From Caulobacteraceae bacterium (lineage in GTDB: Bacteria > Pseudomonadota > Alphaproteobacteria > Caulobacterales > Aquidulcibacteraceae), in contig WRPF01000007.1 in assembly GCA_009773335.1 (NCBI GenBank), positions 1 through 64,000 of the forward strand: a DNA stretch of 64,000 nt, given 5' to 3'. Each line of letters starts with the position of its first letter. Position 1 is the stretch's first letter. The translations under genes and the position numbers were made by a program. Below, one piece after another: positions 45,580 through 54,088 of the stretch. The notes beneath the pieces were generated by a model. That model worked only from the letters and a program-made list of their open reading frames with translations. It was not told the DNA's origin and did not search any database.

Positions 45580-46341
45580 ATGCTGCGTCAGCTCGTCATC
45601 GCCGCCGGTGCGCTTGCGCTTGTCGCCTGCGCCACGCCTGCCCCGCCCGCCGGGGGTGTGAATGCGAACGCGGCGATCGCCATGGCCGTCGCCGATGCGG
45701 GCCGCCCGGCCGAGGACGTCGCGAAGGACGCGGTGCGCAAACCCTCCGGGACGCTCGCGTTCGCGGGTCTGCTGCCGGGACAGTCGGTGGCGGAGATCCT
45801 GCCCGGCGGCGGGTATTTCACGCGCCTGCTCTCGAAAACCGTAGGTCCGAACGGGCGCGTCTACGCACTGGTGCCGGCTTCGGCGATGAGCTTTCCGCCG
45901 CAGATCGACCCCGTGCGCGCCATCGCGTCCGATCCCGGCTATGCGAACGTCTTCGTGGAAACGCCAGACGGCCCGATCCAGCCGTCGGTTCCTGTCGATA
46001 TGGTGTTCACGGCGCAGAATTACCACGACATCCACGGCTATTTTGGCGCGGAAGCGGCGGCGGCGTTCAACCGCGCGGCGTTCGCCTCCCTGAAGCCCGG
46101 CGGGACCTATCTCGTGATCGATCACGCCGCCGTCGCGGGCGCAGGAACGAGCGGCGCAAGAAGCATCCATCGCATCGAAGCCTCGGTGGTGAAGGCGGAA
46201 GTGGTTGCGGCGGGTTTCGTGTTCGATGGCGAGAGCAGCATTCTCGCCAACACGGCCGACCCACGCACGGCCACGGTGTTCGACCCGTCCATCCGCGGCC
46301 GCACCGACCAGTTCATGTTGCGTTTCAGGAAGCCTGGCTGA
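45580..46341 (+). CDS. Exported lipoprotein with predicted methyltransferase fold (COG4798-like)
   Basis: 253 residues from ATG 45580, preceded by a strong GGAGG. The lipobox LALVAC puts the lipid-modified Cys near residue 17. The body matches the predicted-methyltransferase family: VAEILPGGGYFTRLLSKTVGPNGRVYAL, DMVFTAQNYHDIH and SLKPGGTYLVIDHAA. In the SAM-binding loop PGGGYFT replaces the more usual GxGxG with acidic lead. Export to the periplasm, where SAM is not normally supplied, makes true methyltransferase activity uncertain. Confidence 0.8.
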   Translation: MLRQLVIAAGALALVACATPAPPAGGVNANAAIAMAVADAGRPAEDVAKDAVRKPSGTLAFAGLLPGQSVAEILPGGGYFTRLLSKTVGPNGRVYALVPASAMSFPPQIDPVRAIASDPGYANVFVETPDGPIQPSVPVDMVFTAQNYHDIHGYFGAEAAAAFNRAAFASLKPGGTYLVIDHAAVAGAGTSGARSIHRIEASVVKAEVVAAGFVFDGESSILANTADPRTATVFDPSIRGRTDQFMLRFRKPG

Positions 46342-46459
46342 AACCTAACGTCGCAGGCGCGACCGCAGCAAAACAACAGATCACGTTGGACCTTGCGCGC
46401 GCGATGGGCTACGCACGCGCCCTCGCGCATGTCCGCGCGCTCAAGGACACTCAACTCAA

Positions 46460-46699
46460 ATGGCAAAAGCCCTGAAGAAGACGCCGAAGAAGCCGACCAA
46501 CCATCGCATGCCGTGGTCGACCGCAGACGACCGCGTGATGAAGCGCCTCGTGAAGGAAAAGCTTACCGCTGCGGCAATCGCCAAGGAACTCGGCCGCAGC
46601 GCCGCCGCCATCCAGCAGCGCCTGATGCTTTCGGGCATTTCACTTCGCGCGGCGAAGAAGTCGAAAGCCGCGAAGAAGGCGGTCCGCCGCGCGGTCTGA
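46460..46699 (+). CDS. Small basic protein with Myb/GcrA-like helix-turn-helix
   Basis: 79 residues, Lys-rich at both ends. The middle, PWSTADDRVMKRLVKEKLTAAAIAKELGRS followed by AAIQQRLMLSGISL, has the spacing of the trihelical DNA-binding fold seen in GcrA and SANT/Myb-type proteins (Trp start, IAxELGRS turn, recognition helix). It is too short to carry the GcrA sigma-70 binding domain. Probably a DNA-binding protein; target unknown. Confidence 0.68.
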   Translation: MAKALKKTPKKPTNHRMPWSTADDRVMKRLVKEKLTAAAIAKELGRSAAAIQQRLMLSGISLRAAKKSKAAKKAVRRAV

Positions 46700-46781
46700 T
46701 CCGGGTCACGCGGGCGCGGCGCGAGACTCGCCTCAAGTCTCGCGTGGGTTGCGCCGGTGTCCGGGGCTGCGAGCCCGGGTT

Positions 46782-46815
46782 TGCGGGCCCAAATCTGCGG
46801 GCCCAAATTTGCGGG
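46782..46815. repeat. Short tandem repeat, 14-bp unit
   Basis: Two and a half copies of tgcgggcccaaat(c/t) at 46782-46795, 46796-46809 and a partial at 46810-46815, just after the 3' end of the basic paralogue gene (minus strand). Confidence 0.7.
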
Positions 46816-46824
46816 AATGGATAG

Positions 46825-47298
46825 TCATGACGTGTCCGCCCCTTCGGGCGTGCGGGCATGGACAGCGCACCGACACGCCTCCGCGACAAACGCGATGGCG
46901 ACGAGCCGTCGTCGCACGCGGGCGCGGCCGAGGCGTCTGACCATTTTCGCGATCGCGGCGCGCATGTTTTCAAGCAGCCGCCGCAGGCCCTTCAAGCTCC
47001 GCACTTTCACGCCACGCATGAAATGGCGCACGCGCCGGTGCGAGCCCGCATAGCGCAACCCCCGCCGCGCGCCCCACGGACGCTCCGACGGCAGCGGATC
47101 GGCGGGCCGCGCGATGTTCACGGCGTACGCCACAACAAGCAGCTTCGCGTCCGTGCAGGCGGCGCGGATGTCCTTCCTCACATCGAAGCCGAATCGCGCC
47201 GCCACGAACGCCATCAGCTCCAGCACCCACAGTCGAAGCGACTGGGCGATGCGGTCGAGCCTGGCGATGTCGGGGAGCGGCGGGGCTTTGTGTTTCAT
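46825..47298 (-). CDS. Small Arg-rich protein of unknown function, paralogue of the gene at 10337-10855
   Basis: 157 residues from ATG 47298 (a GTG at 47343 would add 15). Shares with the other copy the block AQSLRLW plus hydrophobic helix and GF (about residues 18-37), and later GLRYA...R...LRRLLENMRAAI against GFRYA...R...MRRVLDNLDAVV. Both end in DTS. Strongly basic, no signal peptide. It lies directly beside the repeat/DUF559 cluster. Function unknown. Confidence 0.62.
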   Translation of the reverse strand: MKHKAPPLPDIARLDRIAQSLRLWVLELMAFVAARFGFDVRKDIRAACTDAKLLVVAYAVNIARPADPLPSERPWGARRGLRYAGSHRRVRHFMRGVKVRSLKGLRRLLENMRAAIAKMVRRLGRARVRRRLVAIAFVAEACRCAVHARTPEGADTS

Positions 47299-47427
47299 GG
47301 GCGCCAGTATCGCAGCGCCGCGATCCCGGTCGGATAGATTCACGCGCGTGTGTTGGCGGGCATGGGTTTGCGGGGTGCTGGAGCGTGGAACGCGGGCGCG
47401 CGTTCCCCCTAATTTTCAGCAATCTTC

Positions 47428-47572
47428 CCTTCTCCCCCGCGAGGGGGAGAAGGTGGCCAAAGGCCGGATGAGGGGGCGTCCCCCAAATTGGCCCCGCCAC
47501 CCGACCACAGCCTCCACCTCACCCCCTCATCCTTCGCTTCGCGACACCTTCTCCCCCTCGCGGTGGAGAAGG
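47428..47572. repeat. Mirror-image pair of family-A palindromic repeats (A1, A2)
   Basis: A1 (47428-47478) starts with the hairpin ccttctccccc / gggggagaagg and ends in ggatgagggggcg. A2 (47522-47572) is the same element inverted, starting ccccctcatcc and ending in the hairpin. About 43 bp separate them. The pair lies immediately upstream of the DUF559 gene and A2 reaches to within 15 bp of its start codon. Confidence 0.88.
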
Positions 47573-47586
47573 ATTACACTGCCCCC

Positions 47587-47979
47587 ATGCCCCGCGATCC
47601 CGCGACACACGCCCGCGCACGCACCGAACGCCACGCGCTCACGGCGTCTGAAGCGAAACTCTGGGCCGCACTCCGCGACCGCCGCTGGAAGGAACTCAAA
47701 TTCCGCCGCCAGCACGCCGTCGGCCCCTACGTCGCGGACTTCGCCTGCCTCGCGCTGCGCCTCGTGCTCGAAGTCGATGGACAAAGCCACGCCGATCCCG
47801 AACAGGCCGCCTTCGATGCGCAACGCACCGCGTTTCTCGAAAACGCCGGATGGCGCGTCGCGCGCATTTCAAACACCGATGCACTCGCGGGCGGCGACGC
47901 CCTCTATCTCAAACTGGATGCGATTGTTCTCCCCCTTCTCCCCCGCGAGGGGGAGAAGGTGTCGCGAAGCGACGGATGA
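47587..47979 (+). CDS. DUF559 protein (Vsr/restriction-endonuclease-like fold), 3' end encoded by a repeat
   Basis: 130 residues from ATG 47587. TERHALTASEAKLWAALRDRR, WKELKFRRQHAVGPYVADFAC and LVLEVDGQSHAD are the DUF559 core. They include the Asp of VADF and the Glu-x-Asp-Gly of LEVDG that correspond to the PD-(D/E)xK nuclease site, and a WRVARISN strand follows. The last residues LPREGEKVSRSDG and the stop codon are read from the family-A repeat at 47934-47985, so the repeat was inserted into or captured as the gene end. The gene sits exactly between two mirror-image repeat pairs. Nuclease activity and any link to repeat spread are inference. Confidence 0.86.
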   Translation: MPRDPATHARARTERHALTASEAKLWAALRDRRWKELKFRRQHAVGPYVADFACLALRLVLEVDGQSHADPEQAAFDAQRTAFLENAGWRVARISNTDALAGGDALYLKLDAIVLPLLPREGEKVSRSDG

Positions 47980-48080
47980 GGGGGCGGGCCACAGAATAAA
48001 GTCGACCATTGCAGCCAATCGCCAACCCGCCCCCTCATCCGGCCCGCTGGGCCACCTTCTCCCCCTCACGGGGGAGAAGG
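47934..48080. repeat. Second mirror-image pair of family-A palindromic repeats (A3, A4)
   Basis: A3 (47934-47985) has the same orientation as A1 and overlaps the DUF559 3' end. A4 (48029-48080) is inverted. The spacing of about 44 bp equals that of A1/A2. The two pairs differ in the internal variable part: gtcgcgaagcgac in A2/A3 and ggccxxxggcc-like in A1/A4. Thus A2 and A3, nearest the gene, match each other best, as do A1 and A4. Confidence 0.88.
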
Positions 48081-48475
48081 AAAAACCCGCCGCCGCCAGC
48101 ACAGATCTTTCACGCGCGAGACACGGACAAACACACCCCGAAAACCCCGCTCAATTGCCTCCCCTGAATGGGGGAGGCAGGAGGGGGTCAGCGTCATGGT
48201 TGGTGGGGGCGCGAAACAGGTGGCGTGTGTGTCACCCTATCCGGATGAGGGGGCGAAGTTCAGGATGTAGTCGGCCGGCGGCCAATCCGGACCCGCCCCT
48301 CTCATTGGCCGGTCGGCGCCCTCTCTCCGCACCTGCAATACCGTCGCACGCACCCCTCCGATGTGAGGGACCACCATATGCCGGCAGATCATCTCCACTT
48401 CGTTGACAGACATCGCGGTGCAGCTTGACGCACACTTCAGGATGGGGGTGAATACGCTAACGTGGGGGCAATAGA
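48081..48475. other. Non-coding, repeat-rich stretch before the TIR gene
   Basis: About 395 bp with no convincing gene. It contains a hairpin gcctcccc / ggggaggc at 48157-48178 followed by aggagggggtc, related to family C at 10.1 kb, and a fragment of family A (ccggatgagggggcg) at 48241-48255. The TIR gene promoter should be in the last 100 bp: TTGACA occurs at 48403-48408 and TTGACG at 48425-48430, but no good -10 could be assigned. A G5 run at 48463-48467 may serve as ribosome-binding site. Confidence 0.55.
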
Positions 48476-49462
48476 ATGACTGATGTATTTATCAGCTACA
48501 AGAAGGAACGCAGAGAGCACGCGCAACGGCTCGCTGCATTGATTGAAGCGAACGGCTTCGACGTTTGGTGGGATTACGAACTCATTGTAGGACCCGCGTA
48601 CACTACACAGCTCGAGCAAAAGTTGCGGGAGGCCAGATCGGTCGTGGTGCTCTGGTGCACGGGCTCACGGGATTCGGTCTATGTTCAAGACGAAGCCAGG
48701 ATAGCTCAGCGAGCGCAAAAGCTTCTTCCGGTACTTCTGGAGTCAGTCAGCCCTCCGTTGGGTTTTGGAATGGATCAGTACGCTAATCTCACCACTTGGA
48801 CGGGATCGCCCACACACGTCGGCGTCCAAGCCATTTTGGATGGTGTCGCCCGCCTGACGTCTCGACCCGCAAAGCAGTCGCCAAATGTTCTCCACGTGCT
48901 CAGTCAACTTCAGCCCCTAACCGAGCTGGCCGCCATGTCGGTCGAGCCTGAAGAAGATTCGAACTCGCCCAGCCAAACACCAAAAATTGCGCCTCAGACC
49001 AACCCAAGAGGTGATGACCAAGTCGCGGAGTCGGCAACCGAACATGTGGTTGAATTTGCGGATTGGGTCAGGCGAGACGCCTCTGACGGTGAGTGGGAAG
49101 TCATATTGCAGGAGTTTGTGCACGGGTTGACGGAGATTTCCCGCGAGGACGTCGACGCCAATGTAGCGATCGATGCACGATTTTGGGGCGAAAGAATAAT
49201 TGTGGACGTGTGGCTGCCCCGGTTCAAAACACCTCGTCGCGTCATACTTCAGGACGTTGGTGGTTACGCAAACTACCCCGGCTACCAACTGGAACTATAC
49301 TCTGACGCTGGCGGTATTGATCTAAGGTACGAGCGCTTTCGGTGGATGACCACAAACCTCGGCACGAAACTGATGTTGAGAATCGTACCCAGCCACGAGT
49401 CCATAGGTTACAATTCTTTGCAACTGGCCGAGTACATCTGGAGCAAACTGAAGGCGCTATAG
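48476..49462 (+). CDS. TIR-domain protein with unrecognised C-terminal domain
   Basis: 328 residues from ATG 48476. The N-terminal TIR domain (about 1-125) is typical of bacterial TIRs: DVFISYKKERREHAQRLAALIE, then GFDVWWDYELIVGPAYTTQLEQKL, EARSVVVLWCTGSRDSVYV and LLPVLLESVSPPLGF. Such domains commonly hydrolyse NAD+ or make cyclic-ADPR-type signals. A polar linker (about 150-190) leads to a C-terminal domain of about 140 residues with many Trp/Tyr (VDVWLPRF, YANYPGYQLELY, RYERFRWMTTNLG) that I do not recognise. Base composition is near 50% GC, clearly lower than neighbours, so it is probably acquired. Ends 4 bp from lepA. Confidence 0.85.
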   Translation: MTDVFISYKKERREHAQRLAALIEANGFDVWWDYELIVGPAYTTQLEQKLREARSVVVLWCTGSRDSVYVQDEARIAQRAQKLLPVLLESVSPPLGFGMDQYANLTTWTGSPTHVGVQAILDGVARLTSRPAKQSPNVLHVLSQLQPLTELAAMSVEPEEDSNSPSQTPKIAPQTNPRGDDQVAESATEHVVEFADWVRRDASDGEWEVILQEFVHGLTEISREDVDANVAIDARFWGERIIVDVWLPRFKTPRRVILQDVGGYANYPGYQLELYSDAGGIDLRYERFRWMTTNLGTKLMLRIVPSHESIGYNSLQLAEYIWSKLKAL

Positions 49463-49466
49463 CCCC

Positions 49467-51275
<1,809 letters not shown>

Positions 51276-51437
51276 GGCCGGGGAGGTAACACCGCCCCCC
51301 GCCCCCGCCAAGGCGGCGCCCCCGCTGCAGGGGCAGGAGACATTGCGGCGGATTCACCTTGCGGCTGGCGACCCCGCTCGCCTTCGGGAAAGTGCGTCTG
51401 TAGGCTCCCGGCCGACCGTTTCACCTGAGGTTCGTCC

Positions 51438-52046
51438 ATGACCACCCGCCGCGACATAGCCCTCGGATTGCCGGCCGCCGCGCTCCTCGCGGCGCTGCCC
51501 GGCATGGCGTCCGCCCAGGAGACGCAACCGGCGCCCCCGGTTGCGCCGCCAGCCGCCGGGGACGACACCTTCACCGAGGACGAAGTGGTGCAGGCCGCCG
51601 AGGATTTCCTCGACACCGCAGCCGGCTCGGTCGCGGCCGTCATCGCGCGCGTCTTCCGCGAGCAGGGCCGCCCCGTGGGCTACATCACCGGCCGTGAGGG
51701 CTCGGGCGCGTGGCTGGTGGGGCTGCGCTACGGCAAGGGCCTCATGTTCCTGAAGAGCGGCGAGCGCACGGAAGTGAACTGGCAGGGGCCCTCGTTCGGC
51801 TTCGATTTCGGCGGCAACGCGTCGAAAGTCTTCACGCTCATCTACGGCATGACCAGCGCGGAACAGATCTACAAGCGCTACCCCGGCGTCGACGGCAGCG
51901 CCTACGTGATCGGCGGTCTCGGCGTGAACTACCAGGCCGCCGACGGCGTCACGCTCGCGCCGATCCGCGCGGGCGTCGGCCTGCGCGCGGGCGCGAGCGT
52001 CGGCTATCTGAACTACACGCGCACGCGCCACATTCTGCCATTTTGA
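51438..52046 (+). CDS. eipA: DUF1134 / EipA-family periplasmic protein
   Basis: 202 residues from ATG 51438. N-terminal signal peptide with Arg-Arg start (MTTRRDIAL), cleavage near ASAQE (about 27). The mature protein has a Pro-rich linker and then the DUF1134 beta-domain (GRPVGYITG, GLRYGKG, WQGPSFGFDFGGNASKVFTLIYGM, LAPIRAGVGLRAGASVGYLNYTR). In Brucella and Caulobacter relatives EipA maintains the cell envelope. Tandem with a second DUF1134 gene 79 bp downstream. Symbol given by family. Confidence 0.88.
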   Translation: MTTRRDIALGLPAAALLAALPGMASAQETQPAPPVAPPAAGDDTFTEDEVVQAAEDFLDTAAGSVAAVIARVFREQGRPVGYITGREGSGAWLVGLRYGKGLMFLKSGERTEVNWQGPSFGFDFGGNASKVFTLIYGMTSAEQIYKRYPGVDGSAYVIGGLGVNYQAADGVTLAPIRAGVGLRAGASVGYLNYTRTRHILPF

Positions 52047-52125
52047 TCCGGTATTTCCGCCTCGGACGGAACCTTCGCGCGCCATGCGCATTCCCTTCTC
52101 ACCACTCATGGAGGACAGGGTCATC

Positions 52126-52740
52126 ATGAAGCTTACCTTGCGCGCGCTGCTCATCAGCGCATCACTTGCTCTCAGCGTCGGCTGCGCCAGCGTCGATGAC
52201 GGCCGTTCGGGCGCGACAAACACAAGCGCCACGAACACGAGCACACGGGCGACACAACCAACCTACGAACAGAGCGAGATCGTCGATGCGGTCGCCGACT
52301 TCTTCGGAATCACGGCCGATGCCGCAGGTCAGGCGGTCGAGCGCGTCTTCCGCGAGAACGGCCGCCCGGTCGGGTATGTCCGCGGCGAGGAAGTCGCCGG
52401 CGCCATCGGCGTCGGGCTGCGCTACGGCGAGGGCGACCTTCGCCTGAAGAACGGCCAGACGCGCAAGGTTTTCTGGCAAGGACCGTCCATCGGCTTTGAC
52501 ACCGGAGCGAACGCGTCGAAAGTCTTTACGCTGGTCTACGGACTTTCCGACAGCGACAACATCTATCAACGGTTTCCCGGCGTCGCCGGCAGCGCCTATC
52601 TCGTCGGCGGCGTCGGCGTCAGCTATGCGCGCAACGACAACATCACACTGGCGCCGATGCGCGCCGGCGTCGGTCTGCGTCTTGGCGTGAATGTCGGATA
52701 CCAGCACTACACCCGCGAACGGCGCGTGCTTCCGTTCTGA
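52126..52740 (+). CDS. DUF1134 lipoprotein paralogue of EipA
   Basis: 204 residues from ATG 52126 (the frame is open to 52084). Unlike its neighbour it carries a lipobox, LSVGC, with lipidated Cys near residue 19, so it should be membrane-anchored. The Ser/Thr/Asn-rich linker (about 25-45) leads to the same DUF1134 core, including WQGPSIGFDTGANASKVFTLVYG and LAPMRAGVGLRLGVNVGYQHYTR. A local gene duplication with change of localisation. Confidence 0.87.
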   Translation: MKLTLRALLISASLALSVGCASVDDGRSGATNTSATNTSTRATQPTYEQSEIVDAVADFFGITADAAGQAVERVFRENGRPVGYVRGEEVAGAIGVGLRYGEGDLRLKNGQTRKVFWQGPSIGFDTGANASKVFTLVYGLSDSDNIYQRFPGVAGSAYLVGGVGVSYARNDNITLAPMRAGVGLRLGVNVGYQHYTRERRVLPF

Positions 52741-52796
52741 TCCGGACCATCGTCTTTTTTTGAAGTCCCACCGTCCTTCTTGAAGTCAAAGTCATC

Positions 52797-52825
52797 GGGG
52801 CGCGAAAGCGCCTCGATTTCTTTTT
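52797..52825 (+). terminator. Rho-independent terminator of the eipA pair
   Basis: Stem GGGGCGC (52797-52803) / GCGCCTC (52808-52814, one G-U pair) with GAAA tetraloop, followed by a T-rich tract to 52825. It lies 57 bp after the second DUF1134 gene and before the convergent sulfate-binding gene. An earlier T7 run at 52754-52760 has no clear stem. Confidence 0.78.
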
Positions 52826-52872
52826 GCCTGCTTTCTTGGCGTTTGCAGATATCCCCTCCGGGGGAAGGCGTT

Positions 52873-53910
52873 TCAGCGCCGTGTGGTGATCTGGTCGAAC
52901 ACGCCGCCTTCGGCGAAATGCGTGCGCTGCGCGCTGGCCCAGCCGCCGAACGTGTCGTCGATGGTGACGAGCGGTATGGCGGGGAACTTCTGCGCATACC
53001 GGGCCAGAATCGCTGCGTTTCGGGGGCGAAAGTGATGCCTGGCCGCCAGTTCCTGCGCGAAGTCCGCGTAGAGCTCACTCAGGTATGCCTCTGCAATTTC
53101 CCGGCTCCCGGCGCGATCGACGTTTGCATCGACCACCGCGACCGGAGGTTCCGCAAGGATGCTCATCGAGGGAACCACGATCTCGACGTCACCTGCCCCG
53201 AGCTGCTCGCGCGCGAGGTGCGCCTCGTTTTCCCATGTGATGAGCACGTCGCCGATGCGGCGCTGCACGAATGTCGTCGTCGAACCGCGCGCGCCTGCAT
53301 CGAGTACGGGGACATTCTGGAACAGCGTCTGCAGAAAGACCTTCGCGGTGTCCGGCGAACCGCCCGGCTGGCGCAGCGCCCATGCCCATGCCGCGAGATA
53401 ATTCCAGCGTGCGCCGCCTGAGGTTTTGGGGTTCGGCGTGATGATCTGGATGCCGCTGCGCGCGAGATCCGCCCAGTCGCGGATGCGCCATGGATTGCCC
53501 TTGCGCACGAGGAACACGATGGTCGACGTGTAGGGCGCGCTGTTGTTCGGCAGCCGCCTCTGCCAGTCGCGCGCGATGAGTCCGCGCGCCGCGATCGCAT
53601 CGATGTCGTAGGCGAGCGCCAGCGTCACCACGTCCGCCCTCAATCCATCGATCACCGAGCGCGCCTGGCGACCGGAGCCGCCGTGCGACTGGTTCACCGT
53701 AACGATTTCGCCTGCGTGATCACGTTTTCGCGCCGCCGCGAAGTGGGCGTCATACTCGGCGAAGAACTCCCGCGTGGGATCGAACGAGACGTTCAGGATT
53801 GATCCTGACCGAGCGGAAGACGACGGACTTCCGCACCCCGCCAGCGCCACCGACGCGCCGCCCGCCAGAAGCGCGCCCATCGCCATGCGCCGCGAAACAA
53901 CGCCCTTCAT
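52873..53910 (-). CDS. sbp: Sulfate-binding lipoprotein (ABC transporter solute-binding, Sbp type), orphan
   Basis: 345 residues from ATG 53910, 6 nt after GGGAG. The lipobox VALAGC anchors it near residue 25. Sbp family signatures: [58 protein letters not shown] and a [10 protein letters not shown] block. Binds sulfate or thiosulfate for import; the membrane and ATPase subunits (CysT/W/A) are not adjacent. An extension to 53928 is possible. Confidence 0.9.
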   Translation of the reverse strand: MKGVVSRRMAMGALLAGGASVALAGCGSPSSSARSGSILNVSFDPTREFFAEYDAHFAAARKRDHAGEIVTVNQSHGGSGRQARSVIDGLRADVVTLALAYDIDAIAARGLIARDWQRRLPNNSAPYTSTIVFLVRKGNPWRIRDWADLARSGIQIITPNPKTSGGARWNYLAAWAWALRQPGGSPDTAKVFLQTLFQNVPVLDAGARGSTTTFVQRRIGDVLITWENEAHLAREQLGAGDVEIVVPSMSILAEPPVAVVDANVDRAGSREIAEAYLSELYADFAQELAARHHFRPRNAAILARYAQKFPAIPLVTIDDTFGGWASAQRTHFAEGGVFDQITTRR

Positions 53911-54031
53911 CCACCGCTCCCGTGTCATCGCGCCGGTGTAGCGCCGCAGTGTGGTGAAATGTCAGCGGTTAAGTCGACAAAAACAATCGTGATTAAGTTA
54001 TCTCTGCCCCTAGTCCGACTTATCGCGAGGC

Positions 54032-54065
54032 TTGCCCGCCGGATTGCGCAATGTTATCTTGTAAC
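54032..54065 (+). promoter_or_regulatory. Candidate promoter and Zur-like palindrome of the ZnuD-like receptor gene
   Basis: An inverted repeat GTTA-N5-TAAC at 54053-54065 lies 23 bp before the receptor start and overlaps a possible -10 (TTATCT, 54054-54059), with TTGCCC at 54032-54037 as -35 (16-nt spacer). AT-rich palindromes of this kind are typical of Zur or related Fur-family sites; the identity of the regulator is inference from the receptor type. Confidence 0.45.
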
Positions 54066-54088
54066 GCTGAATTTGCGGCGGAGGGATC

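Noticed and set aside
47428-48080. CRISPR array
   Set aside because: The repeats alternate in orientation, are palindromic and have only four copies with a gene in the middle; no cas genes.
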